Assembly (NCBI GenBank): GCA_050953005.1
Contig: JBMNLV010000003.1
Coordinates: forward strand, 124,001-188,000
Reading direction: 5' to 3'
Length of the DNA: 64,000 nucleotides
Source of the DNA: UBA6115 sp050953005
GTDB lineage: Bacteria; Bacillota; Clostridia; Christensenellales; Aristaeellaceae
Made by a program: the position numbers and the translations under genes. Under the pieces are notes generated by a model. It worked only from the letters and a program-made list of their open reading frames with translations. It searched no databases and was not told the origin of the DNA. Positions 50,920 through 60,490 of the stretch are shown in pieces. How positions within the stretch are numbered: the stretch's first letter is position 1; every line of letters begins with the position of its first letter.

Positions 50920-52920
50920 TCAATGCAGCCCAACCTGCTCCAAGCGGCTGGCAAAGCGCTCCTGTGCCTGTGCCAAAAGCGCCTGGTATACTGCCCGCTG
51001 CGCGGGATCTGTTTCCATTTCATCAAGGCAGCGCGCTGTTTCTTCCACCAAACGCATATCGGTGATACCAAAAGTATTGAGCAGCTTGCCATGCTGGCGG
51101 GTGCCCAAAAACTCTCCCGGCCCGCGCTGTTCAAGATCCTTTTGCGCGATGGCAAAGCCGTCATTGGTCTGAGTCAAGATGTTTAGCCGCTCGTTTTCCG
51201 TCCCCAGCAAAAAGCACCAGCTTTCCAAACATCCTCGCCCCACGCGTCCTCGCAACTGGTGGAGCTGTGCCAGTCCGAATTGCTCCGCGTCCTCGATGAC
51301 CATGGTGGTAGCCTGCGGCACATCCATCCCCACTTCAATGACGGTAGTGGATACAAGCACTTTGGCTTTCCCGGAATAAAAATCCTCCAGCGCCTTGTTT
51401 TTTTCACTTTCTTCCTGGCTGCCGTAGGTCAGCGCCGTTGGCGTATCACGCAGCACACCGATCTTCAATCGATCATACAGCGCCATGGCTGAGGTCTTGT
51501 CGCTGTCGCCATCCCGCGTGTCCTCCACCAGCGGGCACACCAGGTAGCTTTGCTCACCCCGGATCGCCTTGTCTTTGATATAGCGATACAGCGACTGGCG
51601 TTTGCCCTCAGGTACGATCCGGGTCTTGACCGGGCGGCGGCCGGGCGGCAGCTCGTCAATGATGGATACCTTCAAATCGCCATAAAGCACCAACGCCAAG
51701 GATCGCGGGATGGGCGTGGCCGACAAGGCCAGAATATGCGGCGCATGCCCCTGAGCGCGGTCAGCCAACGTCTGTCGTTGCCGTACACCAAAGCGGTGCT
51801 GCTCATCGGTGATGGCCAGCCCCAGGTTGTGGTAGGTCACATCGCTGCTGATCAGCGCGTGGGTGCCAATGACCAGCTGCCATTCACCTGAAACGATCGC
51901 TTCCAAAGCGGCGCGGCGCTCAGCCGCGCGCAGGTTTCCAGTCAGCAAGCCCACGCGAATTCCAAAGGGCGAGAGCAGCTTTTGCGCGCTGGCGTAGTGC
52001 TGACGCGCGAGCAGTTCAGTCGGCGCCATCAATGCGCACTGATATCCGCCGCGAATAGCATAAACAGCAGCCCCAAAAGCCACCGCGGTCTTGCCACTGC
52101 CCACGTCCCCCTGAACCAGGCGCCGCATAGCGCGCGGCGCTTCCATGTCTGCCACGATCTCCATCAGCGCAGCTTGCTGAGCCCGGGTCGGCGTGAACGG
52201 CAGTCCATTCCAGAAAACCTGTGTGTCAAAACCGGACTGCAGCGCCGGTCCCGCTTGAATCCCCGGTCCCATCGACCTTAGCGCCATCTGATAAAGCAAC
52301 AGGTTCTCAAACCCCAGCCTGCGCCGGGCAAGCTCCAGATCCTCGGGATTTTTCGGCCGGTGCGCCAAGCGCCAGGCATACACACGGCTGCACAGACCAT
52401 ACGCTGCGCGAAAGTCCTCCGGCAAGGTTTCAACTGCCTGCTCATCAACAATCGCCAGCGCCTGGTCAATAAAGCCGGCAAACACTTTACCGGGCAACCC
52501 GGGCAGCGGCCGGTACTGGGGAATGATGCCCTTTTGCGGCAAAAGCCTGGGGTTGGTCATTGTCAGCCCGCCCGGACGCCGCTGCACCCTTCCGAAGAGG
52601 ATAACCTTCTGGCTTGTTTGCAGCTGATGGGCCATCCAGGGCTGATTAAACCATACCAAACGCAGCGTACCGCTTGCATCCGCAACCCCCGCACGCACCA
52701 TAGAGCGTCCCGCATAATAGGTCAAGGCAGGCGCTGCGACGATGCTGCCCTGTACACAGGCCTCCCCGGGCTCGACCGCAGCGATCGGCTGTGTTTGCGC
52801 AGCCTGCAAATATCCCTTGGGCAAACAGTCCAGCAAACTTGTCAGGTCCGTAACACCTGCCTGGCGCAGCACTGCCAGGCGCTTGGGGCCCAAACCCTTG
52901 ATACGCTCAAGTTGCTGCAT
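50920..52920 (-). CDS. recG: ATP-dependent DNA helicase RecG
   Basis: About 666 aa. N-terminal HhH and wedge OB domain (RIKGLGPKRLAVLRQAGV...GSIVAAPALTYYAG), helicase motifs QGDVGSGKTAVA, DEQHRFGVRQR, SATPIPRS, and the C-terminal TRG-like region (QRGPGEFLGTRQHG). RecG drives fork regression and R-loop/Holliday junction processing. AAAGGAG lies 4 bp upstream of ATG 52920; the terminator of the preceding operon overlaps its leader. Confidence 0.96.
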   Translation of the reverse strand: MQQLERIKGLGPKRLAVLRQAGVTDLTSLLDCLPKGYLQAAQTQPIAAVEPGEACVQGSIVAAPALTYYAGRSMVRAGVADASGTLRLVWFNQPWMAHQLQTSQKVILFGRVQRRPGGLTMTNPRLLPQKGIIPQYRPLPGLPGKVFAGFIDQALAIVDEQAVETLPEDFRAAYGLCSRVYAWRLAHRPKNPEDLELARRRLGFENLLLYQMALRSMGPGIQAGPALQSGFDTQVFWNGLPFTPTRAQQAALMEIVADMEAPRAMRRLVQGDVGSGKTAVAFGAAVYAIRGGYQCALMAPTELLARQHYASAQKLLSPFGIRVGLLTGNLRAAERRAALEAIVSGEWQLVIGTHALISSDVTYHNLGLAITDEQHRFGVRQRQTLADRAQGHAPHILALSATPIPRSLALVLYGDLKVSIIDELPPGRRPVKTRIVPEGKRQSLYRYIKDKAIRGEQSYLVCPLVEDTRDGDSDKTSAMALYDRLKIGVLRDTPTALTYGSQEESEKNKALEDFYSGKAKVLVSTTVIEVGMDVPQATTMVIEDAEQFGLAQLHQLRGRVGRGCLESWCFLLGTENERLNILTQTNDGFAIAQKDLEQRGPGEFLGTRQHGKLLNTFGITDMRLVEETARCLDEMETDPAQRAVYQALLAQAQERFASRLEQVGLH

Positions 52921-52933
52921 CCTGCTCCTTTCA

Positions 52934-52962
52934 AAAAGAAGCTGCCGCAATGACAGCTTCTC
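52934..52962 (-). terminator. Terminator after the FakA-like gene
   Basis: Stem AGAAGCTG/CAGCTTCT with a 9-nt loop; minus-strand tail TTTTTG. It lies between the FakA-like gene stop and recG. Confidence 0.75.
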
Positions 52963-52984
52963 AGATCATCAAAATCCGTGCTGA

Positions 52985-54622
52985 TTATTCAACCGACAAT
53001 ATATAGAAGTACAGCTGCTGACCGCCACGGTGTACCTCTACATCACAATCGGGGTACTTTTCCGCAAGCTGATCACGCAGCTGCTTAGCAACATCCGGGT
53101 CGGTTTTGTCGCCGTAGTACACGGTGATCAGGCCATCTTCCGCTGTCACAATCTGCTCCATCAGCAGCGCGCCCGCTTCCTCAGCGGTATCACAATTGAC
53201 GGTTATCTGCCCGTTGTTCAAGCCAATGATGCTGCCCTCTTTGATGTGCAGCCCGTCAAGATCAGAATCGCGCACAGCGTAGGTAACCATGCCGGTACGC
53301 ACCTTTTGAGCTGCCTCGTTCATGCGCGCGGTATTGTCCTGCGGGCTGTCCTCCGCCTGGAAAGCAACCACGGCGGCTATGCCCATGGCTACGTTCTTGG
53401 TCGGAAGCACAATGACCTGCGCCTGGCTCATCTGCGCGGCCTGCTCGGCAGCCAGGGTGATATTTCCATTGTTGGGCAGGACAAAAATAGTCTTGGCAAT
53501 GACAGTGTCAATCGCTTTTTTCAAATCGTCAATGCTGGGGTTCATGGTCTGCCCGCCCTGCACCACGCAGTCCACGCCTAAATCACGGAAGATGTCATCA
53601 AACCCCTCACCCTGGGACACTGCCACTATGCCATAATCCTTCAGGCTCTTTTGCTTCCTGTCTTCCAGGTCCCGGCGCTGCTGAAGCATGTTTTCTATTT
53701 TTAGTCCATTAAGCTCTCCCAGCGCCAGCCCATACTGCAGCGCCTTGCCGGGATCATTGGTATGCACATGTACCTTGATGAGGTCTGTATCCCCCACCAC
53801 CAAAACGCTATCGCCAATGCGGCTGAGCCTGCGGCGGAAAGAGGCGATATCCGTGTCTCCGATTCCCGGCTTGATCTCCTGTACAAAAAACTCGGTACAA
53901 TACGCAAAGGTAATGGTCTCAAGGGCGTCATGGTCATCCGTGAACACATCATCTGTCGCGCTGTCCCCGCTCATGTCCACCAGCAGCTCATCCAACGGCT
54001 CGCCGTTGACGACAGCACTGTAGCCGGCGTAAATCAGCATCAGACCGCGCCCGCCGGCGTCCACCACGCCGGCCTGGGTCAGGGCGGGAAGCATTTCCTG
54101 GGTGCGTTTGAGGATGCTCTCCCCAGTTGTCAACACCACGTTCATCAAGGCCGGAAAATCATCCGGCGCCATGGCAGCCTGCTTGACCGCGTCATCGGCA
54201 ATAACACGGGCTACCGTCAGGATGGTGCCCTCCTTGGGCTTCATGACGGCTTTATAGGCGGTGTCCGCGCCGGATTTAAGCGCGGCGGCAAAATCCACAG
54301 GGGTGATTTTCTGCTTGTCACTGAGCGCTTTTGAAAAGCCTCGGTACAACTGGGATAAAATCACGCCTGAGTTGCCTCTGGCGCCGCGCAAGGCGCCCTT
54401 GGACAAGGCTTCTGTCATCTCGCCGATCGAAGTGGGCTCACGCCCGTTCATCTCGCGCACAGCTGACATCATAGTCATGGACATGTTGGTGCCGGTATCC
54501 CCGTCAGGAACAGGAAAAACATTCAGGGCGTTGACGGCTTCCCTGTTTTTTTCCAACAGCGCAGCGCCGGCAACAACCATTTCACGCAAAGTAACCGCGT
54601 CAAGCGTTTTGATAACAGCCAT
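52985..54622 (-). CDS. DAK2-domain protein, YloV/FakA-like
   Basis: 545 aa. Dak2 domain at residues ~1-200 with NVFPVPDGDTGTNMSMT (nucleotide/metal-binding Asp cluster) and LRGARGNSGVILSQLYRG. A central and a C-terminal DegV-like region follow (VGDTDLIKVHVHTNDPGKAL; FVLPNNGNITLAAEQAAQ). FakA phosphorylates fatty acids bound to FakB; the FakB partner is not in this window. It follows the Asp23 gene by 27 bp, the usual Firmicutes pairing. Confidence 0.92.
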   Translation of the reverse strand: MAVIKTLDAVTLREMVVAGAALLEKNREAVNALNVFPVPDGDTGTNMSMTMMSAVREMNGREPTSIGEMTEALSKGALRGARGNSGVILSQLYRGFSKALSDKQKITPVDFAAALKSGADTAYKAVMKPKEGTILTVARVIADDAVKQAAMAPDDFPALMNVVLTTGESILKRTQEMLPALTQAGVVDAGGRGLMLIYAGYSAVVNGEPLDELLVDMSGDSATDDVFTDDHDALETITFAYCTEFFVQEIKPGIGDTDIASFRRRLSRIGDSVLVVGDTDLIKVHVHTNDPGKALQYGLALGELNGLKIENMLQQRRDLEDRKQKSLKDYGIVAVSQGEGFDDIFRDLGVDCVVQGGQTMNPSIDDLKKAIDTVIAKTIFVLPNNGNITLAAEQAAQMSQAQVIVLPTKNVAMGIAAVVAFQAEDSPQDNTARMNEAAQKVRTGMVTYAVRDSDLDGLHIKEGSIIGLNNGQITVNCDTAEEAGALLMEQIVTAEDGLITVYYGDKTDPDVAKQLRDQLAEKYPDCDVEVHRGGQQLYFYILSVE

Positions 54623-54649
54623 CTATCTTCCTCCGAATCCGCGGCCGAT

Positions 54650-55000
54650 TTAGACGCGAATCCCTTCCACAGTGATATTGACATTGCGCACCTTGACGCC
54701 GGTCATGCTTTCCAGCTTGTACTTAACAACCTCTTTGATAGAATTGCATACCGCTGTTACAGAAATGCCATACTCCACAACAATGTACAAATCAACATCA
54801 ACCATGTCATCCACAGCCCGCAGCGAAACGCCGCGGCTGAGGTTCTCCCGGCCCAGCCATTCTACCAGGCCGTCTTTGGCGCGCTTGCTGGACATCGCAA
54901 CAATGCCATAGCATTCCAGTGTGGCGTAGCCAACCACCTTGAGCATGACTTCCTCAGAAATATAGATGGTGCCGATTTCATTTTTGATCTTGAACTCCAT
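54650..55000 (-). CDS. Asp23/Gls24 family envelope stress protein
   Basis: About 116 aa. EIGTIYISEEVMLKVVGYATLECYGIVAMSS and VDLYIVVEYGISVTAVCNSIKEVVKYKLESMTGVKVRNVNITVEGI are the family signature. Members associate with the membrane and respond to envelope stress. AGGGAGG precedes ATG 55000. It heads the operon with the FakA-like gene. Confidence 0.94.
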   Translation of the reverse strand: MEFKIKNEIGTIYISEEVMLKVVGYATLECYGIVAMSSKRAKDGLVEWLGRENLSRGVSLRAVDDMVDVDLYIVVEYGISVTAVCNSIKEVVKYKLESMTGVKVRNVNITVEGIRV

Positions 55001-55123
55001 CTTGAACCTCCCTTGGGTACAGTCCCAGTACCAGTATACAAGTTTTTCCCTTGGGACGCAACCGCCCGGAATCAAGCCTTCAAAGATAATACAAAGCAAT
55101 GTGGCGCTTATGGATCAACAGCG

Positions 55124-57002
55124 TTAAAACCCGTTATTTTTGTTAATCTGATCAATCTGACTGGCCCGAAGCGGCGGGTTGCAGTGCGCGCATGGCGTTA
55201 GCTTCGCGTATTCGCTGTTATCCAGCTCTTTGTAGGACAGCACCCCCTCAAGAGGCAAATAACGGTCCTTGATGCTGCGGCAATTTTGGTCCAGATGGTA
55301 GAAGCGGCCGCCGTTGGGATTGAAAAACAGCGGCAGGTCGCTGTCGGGATACTCGTAGTATCGGTTGTCATCATCCCAGACCAGCACCTTGGTGTTCACC
55401 TTGATGTTGTTCCACAGCCAGGTCATATTGATGCCGTCGTTGTTGTTCAACCGCTGCACCCGAATGCAGCCATGGCTGGCCTTTTTGCCAAGCTGGGCTT
55501 CCTGGGAGGAATAATCCCAGTAACCGGTGGATTCATTCAGGATATAAGGTACCTCATGGATCAAGGCGCCGCCGTTGATACGCATGGACATCCGGCAAAC
55601 AAGATTGCCGGCGTTGAAATCCCCTGTCCGGCTGACCATCAGAAACTCGCCTGAGGGCGTTTCATTCCAGGGCTGCTGCCGGGTAGGGATGCCGGTGGAA
55701 ATCAACAGCTCGGTAAAGATTTTCCCCTCCTTGAAGACATACATGCGCTGCTTGAGTTTGTCGATCAAAATCCCATAGTCATTGCGCGGCTCAATCACGC
55801 GCAGGTCAGAGGTACGCACATAACCGCGAATCAGGGCATCAGTGTCCCCATATCCACGGCGGGTACGGTTGTTCGGGCCGTAAGATGAGTTGTACACCTC
55901 CACCAGGCTCCAGCCATCCTCACGCTGTTCAATAACATGCACGCCCTGGGATTCATAATGGATTTCACCCACAATGTTCTCTCGCTTGGCGCTGGCGTCC
56001 GGCGTGGCGCGGATGCGGTAAACATCGCGCTGATCCTTGCCCCAGACCACGGTAATGGGCTGCATCATCACCTTCCAGATGGCTTCCTCGTTGTAGTCGC
56101 CTACCGGCAGCCGCCAGAAATCCTTTCCATAGTCGGCTTCAGGCACCTCCTCCATGGTAGGTACCGCGTAATGATAGCCCTCGCGGGGATTGCCTGTCCG
56201 TGTTTCTACCGCAGAGGGTGACTGGTCCAACGTGTTCACACCCTGCGTACCGGATGATTGCTGCGCTGTCTGCTCATCTGCCTCATCCGGCGTGATGGAA
56301 AGCTCCTCATAGGCTTCCAGGCCCTCATCGGTGATGCTTTCCGGCTTTTGGACCACCTCAAGGGTAATGTGCTGCTGGTTGGCAGCAAAGCCTGTCTCAT
56401 CCATAAATACAACTGAAAGCGTATGAAGTCCCGCAGGCGGCATTTCCCCGTCCATCATGCCGTCCCAGGAAATCTGCGTGATTCCCTGGTCAACTTCCCC
56501 ATAAAACACCTGGTGCAGCTGCTGCGCAACATGAAAGACCACCGCCAGCGTGCCGGGCATATTTACCCGTACACTCATCGTCCATTCCTCACCGGGCACC
56601 AAGCGGGAATCCCCCAGCTGCAGCTGGGTGATCTGCGGGCTGATTGCGCCGATTTGCAGCGGCTGCTGCACACTGTCATCATCCATCCGGAGCTTGAGAA
56701 GGTACTGCCCCTCATGGACAGGCGTCATATCCGGATCCAAACCGTTCCAAACCAGGGTATTGCTGCCCTTGTGGATCATCAGATTCTGATGGATCACAAA
56801 CATCTTCCTGTCCCTTGTGATCAAGCAGCAACAGGATCCCGCTGCCCTCACGCGCTGAATGAAAGCCGATCAATTCTGATTTTCCCGGGCGAATCAGCGC
56901 CGGAAACTGGAGAGCGCTGATAGATGTTGATCCGGCGATGACAGGTATATATGTCAAAAACAGTGTAATAATCAGTATGGAAACAAGGAGTCTTCTAACC
57001 AT
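55124..57002 (-). pseudogene. L,D-transpeptidase with SH3b domain, interrupted by a frameshift
   Basis: The signal peptide (VRRLLVSILIITLFLTYIPVIAG) is in one frame from 57002; the rest is in another. The frames join near 56805-56815: ...ILLLLDHKGQ then KMFVIHQNLMIH, which would need one base fewer in a GG. The mature part has beta-sandwich regions, an SH3b domain (VYRIRATPDASAKRENIVGEIHYESQGVHVIEQREDGWSLVEV) and a YkuD domain with SHGCIRVQ, the catalytic Cys. A Cys-rich C-terminus (LTPCAHCNPP) is unusual. The enzyme would cross-link peptidoglycan 3-3. Confidence 0.85.
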
Positions 57003-57077
57003 TCAACCCTCCTCCAATTAGTACAGGCTCATCCTATCAAAATGTTTGTTACCCTGCAACCACGACTTATAAACACA

Positions 57078-57106
57078 TTGTAAACAAAATCGTCACAAGC
57101 TATAAT
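57078..57106 (+). promoter_or_regulatory. Promoter of the SNF2-ruvCAB cluster
   Basis: TTGTAA (57078-57083) and TATAAT (57101-57106), 17-bp spacer; AGGAGGAG follows 15 bp later. No SOS-box was recognised by eye. Confidence 0.7.
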
Positions 57107-57135
57107 GTATGCGTAACTAATAGGAGGAGATTTAT

Positions 57136-59322
57136 TTGCCACTGGACGCTGTCGTTGCCGCCATCCGGGAAATCCGCGCGCCGGTCATCACCCTGGAGAC
57201 TGATTTGCATGCCCTGGTTGCCGGAGCGCTTGATCAGGCGGATATCCCTTACGCACACGAGGTCATGATTGCTCCGCGGTGCCGGATTGATTTTCTGGCC
57301 CAGGGTATCGGGATCGAAGTCAAACGTGCCCGCCCCAATCTGCGCACCCTGTTGTCCCAGGCTACCCGTTATCTGGCTTCTCCCCGGGTGGAGGCGTTGC
57401 TGATTATCTGCGAGCGTGACCCCGGCATGCCCGCAACCCTGCTGGGCAAGCCCTGCCGCCTGGTCAGCCTGGCGGCGTTATGGGGCCTTGCAGTGCCTGA
57501 GAACTCAAAGGCGGTCCGCAAGACTCGATCCGATCCGATCTCCGCGCCGGACACAACCTCAATGCCGGCGACACAGGCTTCATCCCAAACAGCGCAATCC
57601 ACGCGCCTTCCGCCTTATTTGCAAACCAGCCCACAGGAAGGGCGCCTGTATGGCACCCTGTCATATCTGGCGCGATCCAAATCCTGGGTCGTCAAAGGTG
57701 ACCCGGCGGTAACAGAACTGATCAAACGCCTCTTCCCGGGAGCGGATTCAGGCAAGCGCGGCATTGCGCGCTTCTCAGCGCACCGGCGCCTTGTGGGCGA
57801 GCTGAACTGGCTGATGCAGCGCTACCCTTTAGCCATCATGCCGGCAGATCAGGAGCGCTGGGACAAGGCACTGGAAGAAACCAGGGAGCACTACCTGCGC
57901 CAGGAATCCTTTCGCCGCTGTGCGCCCGCCTGGCAAAACACTCACGGCAGCTTTACCGGCAAGCTGCGCGCATTCCAGGAATATGGCGCCAGTTGGCTGT
58001 GCCACACCAAACGCGCGCTTTTAGCTGATGAAATGGGTTTGGGAAAAACTGTACAGACCTTGGCCGCTCTCGCCTCGATGGACAGTTTTCCCGCCCTGAT
58101 TGTGGTGCCGCCTCACCTGGTCAGCAACTGGACAGCTGAGGTTACCCGTTTCCTGCGCTTGAATGGCCAAGCGCCCCGTGTGCACATCCTCAAGGGACTT
58201 AAGCCTTATCCCCTGCCGGCGGCGGACATCTATCTTGTGCACTATCTGCTCCTGCGCGGCTGGAAGGATGCCTTGCCGGAGGTACCTGTTAAAGCGGTAG
58301 TCTTTGATGAAATTCAGGAGCTGCGCCACCGCGGCACTGAAAAATACAGCGCTGCCAGCCTGCTGGCCAATTCTTGCGAGCGTGTGTACGGCTTGTCCGG
58401 TACGCCGATTTACAACCAAGGCGGCGAAATCTGGAATGTGGTAAATATTCTGGATTTTCACCTCCTGGGCGATTGGGAGTCCTTCTCCCGGGAATGGTGT
58501 TATGGTTACGGAAATGCCGTGGTCATACATCCAGACTGGCTGGGCGATCACCTGCGCCGCGAGGGACTGATGCTGCGGCGCACAAAAAAAGAGGTGCTTA
58601 GTGAGCTGCCTGACAAACGCCGCCTGGTTACCCAAGTGGATGCTGATGATGCGTTGTTTGCAAAGCTCATGCAGCCGGTGATTGAACAGCTGCGCGCTTT
58701 TCAGCAAAATGACCTGCTAACCCCCTCACAAAGAGCTTTGTTTGAAGGCAAGCTTTCTCAGGATGAGCGTCAAGCCACCGGCATCGTCAAGGCGCCCTAT
58801 GTGGCACAGTTTGTGCGCGCGCTGCTTGAGAATAATGAAAAAGTACTGCTGTTTGCCCATCATCATGCAGTCATGGACATTTACAGAAAAGAGCTTAAAC
58901 GCTTTTCACCCGCTTTTATCACGGGACGTGAAACCACTGCCCGGAAGGAGGCAGCTGTCGCGCGCTTCATGGAAGGGCGGACTGATCTATGTTGTATTTC
59001 CCTGCGCGCAGCATCCGGGCTTAATCTCCAGCGCGCCACCTGCGTGGTGTTTGGTGAGCTGGATTGGTCGCCCGCTGTGCACAGCCAAGCGGAGGACCGC
59101 GCTCACCGCATCGGTCAGCAGGACTCATTGTTGTGCTACTATTTAATCACCCATGGCGGCAGCGACAGCCTGATGCAAGACGCCCTGGGGCTCAAGGTCA
59201 GCCAGTTCCTGGGGTTGATGGGTGAAACACCCCTGTCGCAGACCCAGGTTGCCCAGTCCGCCAGCATGGCACGCAAGCATGTTGAGGATATGGTAACGCG
59301 CTGGCTGCCCGGGCTTGATTGA
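57136..59322 (+). CDS. PD-(D/E)XK nuclease-SNF2 helicase fusion, SMARCAL1/ZRANB3-like
   Basis: 728 aa. Residues ~20-110 hold D52 (RIDFL), E61-x-K63 (IEVKR) and Q75-x-x-x-Y79, the PD-(D/E)XK nuclease pattern. After a Ser/Pro-rich linker, ~170-265 may be a HARP-like region. The helicase has Walker A DEMGLGKT (298-305), DEIQ (391-394), SGTP (421-424) and motif VI QAEDRAHRIGQ (651-661), preceded by VVFGELDWSPAVHSQ, very like the annealing helicases SMARCAL1 and ZRANB3. TTG start with AGGAGGAG 6 bp before. 49 bp ahead of ruvC, so fork repair is a likely role. Confidence 0.85.
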   Translation: MPLDAVVAAIREIRAPVITLETDLHALVAGALDQADIPYAHEVMIAPRCRIDFLAQGIGIEVKRARPNLRTLLSQATRYLASPRVEALLIICERDPGMPATLLGKPCRLVSLAALWGLAVPENSKAVRKTRSDPISAPDTTSMPATQASSQTAQSTRLPPYLQTSPQEGRLYGTLSYLARSKSWVVKGDPAVTELIKRLFPGADSGKRGIARFSAHRRLVGELNWLMQRYPLAIMPADQERWDKALEETREHYLRQESFRRCAPAWQNTHGSFTGKLRAFQEYGASWLCHTKRALLADEMGLGKTVQTLAALASMDSFPALIVVPPHLVSNWTAEVTRFLRLNGQAPRVHILKGLKPYPLPAADIYLVHYLLLRGWKDALPEVPVKAVVFDEIQELRHRGTEKYSAASLLANSCERVYGLSGTPIYNQGGEIWNVVNILDFHLLGDWESFSREWCYGYGNAVVIHPDWLGDHLRREGLMLRRTKKEVLSELPDKRRLVTQVDADDALFAKLMQPVIEQLRAFQQNDLLTPSQRALFEGKLSQDERQATGIVKAPYVAQFVRALLENNEKVLLFAHHHAVMDIYRKELKRFSPAFITGRETTARKEAAVARFMEGRTDLCCISLRAASGLNLQRATCVVFGELDWSPAVHSQAEDRAHRIGQQDSLLCYYLITHGGSDSLMQDALGLKVSQFLGLMGETPLSQTQVAQSASMARKHVEDMVTRWLPGLD

Positions 59323-59371
59323 CAGCCTTGGGGGCAATGGCTAAGATATTGTTTGAAATGAGGACAGGCTT

Positions 59372-59866
59372 TTGCGAATTTTAGGGATTGACCCGGGTCT
59401 GGCCACCCTGGGGTGGGGTCTGATCCGAGCCCACGCCAACAAACCGGCCTTTGTCGCCTGCGGCGTGATCACTACCGCGCCGGATTGCTATTTTCCCCAG
59501 CGTCTGATGCAAATAGAGCAGCGCATCGGTGAACTTCTGGAGCTGTACCAGCCTGAAGCCATCGTTTTTGAGCAATTGTTTTTCGCCCGCAACGTCACCA
59601 CCGCCTTCAATGTAGGCGCGGCGCGCGGGGTAGCTGTAGCCAGCTGCGCACGCTATACACAAAACCTGTTTGAATACACCCCCATGCAAATCAAGCAGGC
59701 TGTGGTAGGCTACGGCAAGGCCGAGAAAAGTCAGGTGCAGCAAATGGTCAAGCTGTTGCTCGGTTTGCCCACACACCCCAAACCTGATGATGCCGCAGAC
59801 GCCGTGGCTGCTGCCTTGACCCACTACAACGCCGGCCGTTTTGGCCGCAATCACCTGATGAAATAG
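59372..59866 (+). CDS. ruvC: Holliday junction resolvase RuvC
   Basis: 164 aa. ILGIDPGLATLGWGL gives the first catalytic Asp, VFEQLFFARN the Glu, and HPKPDDAADAVAAAL the C-terminal Asp pair. TTG start, AGGACAGG upstream. It cuts Holliday junctions moved by RuvAB, encoded just downstream. Confidence 0.96.
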   Translation: MRILGIDPGLATLGWGLIRAHANKPAFVACGVITTAPDCYFPQRLMQIEQRIGELLELYQPEAIVFEQLFFARNVTTAFNVGAARGVAVASCARYTQNLFEYTPMQIKQAVVGYGKAEKSQVQQMVKLLLGLPTHPKPDDAADAVAAALTHYNAGRFGRNHLMK

Positions 59867-59875
59867 AGGATACGG

Positions 59876-60487
59876 ATGTACGCATTTTTGGAAGGCCTGG
59901 TCGCCGAAAAAACCAATAACGAACTGGTACTCAATGTCAACGGCGTGGGCTACCAGGTGTTGTGCACCCAGTCGGCAATGGCCGCTGCGCCCGCCAAGGA
60001 CGAGTTTATGCGCATATACACCTGGCTGTCGGTGCGTGAGGATGCCATGGAGCTGTTTGGCTTCCATTCAAAAGAGGAGCGATCCATGTTCCTCCACCTC
60101 AACAGCGTCACCGGCATCGGGCCGCGCACCGCCATGAACGTGCTGGGCAGCATGCCCTTGAAGGACCTGACCCTGGCGATCCTGACGGAAGACTTGCAAA
60201 TGCTATCCCGTGCACCGGGCATTGGCAAAAAAACCGCCCAGCGCATCACGCTGGAACTCAAAGATCGCATGAGCAAGGAAGAACTTGCCGGCGGATTGTC
60301 TGTCCTGCCCATCGGTCCCACAAGCACTCCCTCAGGCGCAGTGGGCGAAGCCATCGCGGCGCTGAGCGCCCTGGGCTACAGCCAGTCCGAGGCTGCGCTA
60401 GCGGTATCGCGCGTTCATCAGGCCGGCAGCGATCTGCCCTCGGATGAACTGGTCCGCCAGGCGCTGCGCTCAATGATGAAAGGATAA
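59876..60487 (+). CDS. ruvA: Holliday junction branch migration protein RuvA
   Basis: 203 aa, full length. OB-fold start MYAFLEGLVAEKTNNELVLNVNGVGYQV, acidic pin VREDAMELFGF, two HhH motifs (VTGIGPRTAMNVLGS; APGIGKKTAQRITLELKD) and a C-terminal domain III (AIAALSALGYSQSEAALAVSRV) that contacts RuvB. 9 bp after ruvC. Confidence 0.97.
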   Translation: MYAFLEGLVAEKTNNELVLNVNGVGYQVLCTQSAMAAAPAKDEFMRIYTWLSVREDAMELFGFHSKEERSMFLHLNSVTGIGPRTAMNVLGSMPLKDLTLAILTEDLQMLSRAPGIGKKTAQRITLELKDRMSKEELAGGLSVLPIGPTSTPSGAVGEAIAALSALGYSQSEAALAVSRVHQAGSDLPSDELVRQALRSMMKG

Positions 60488-60490
60488 ATA

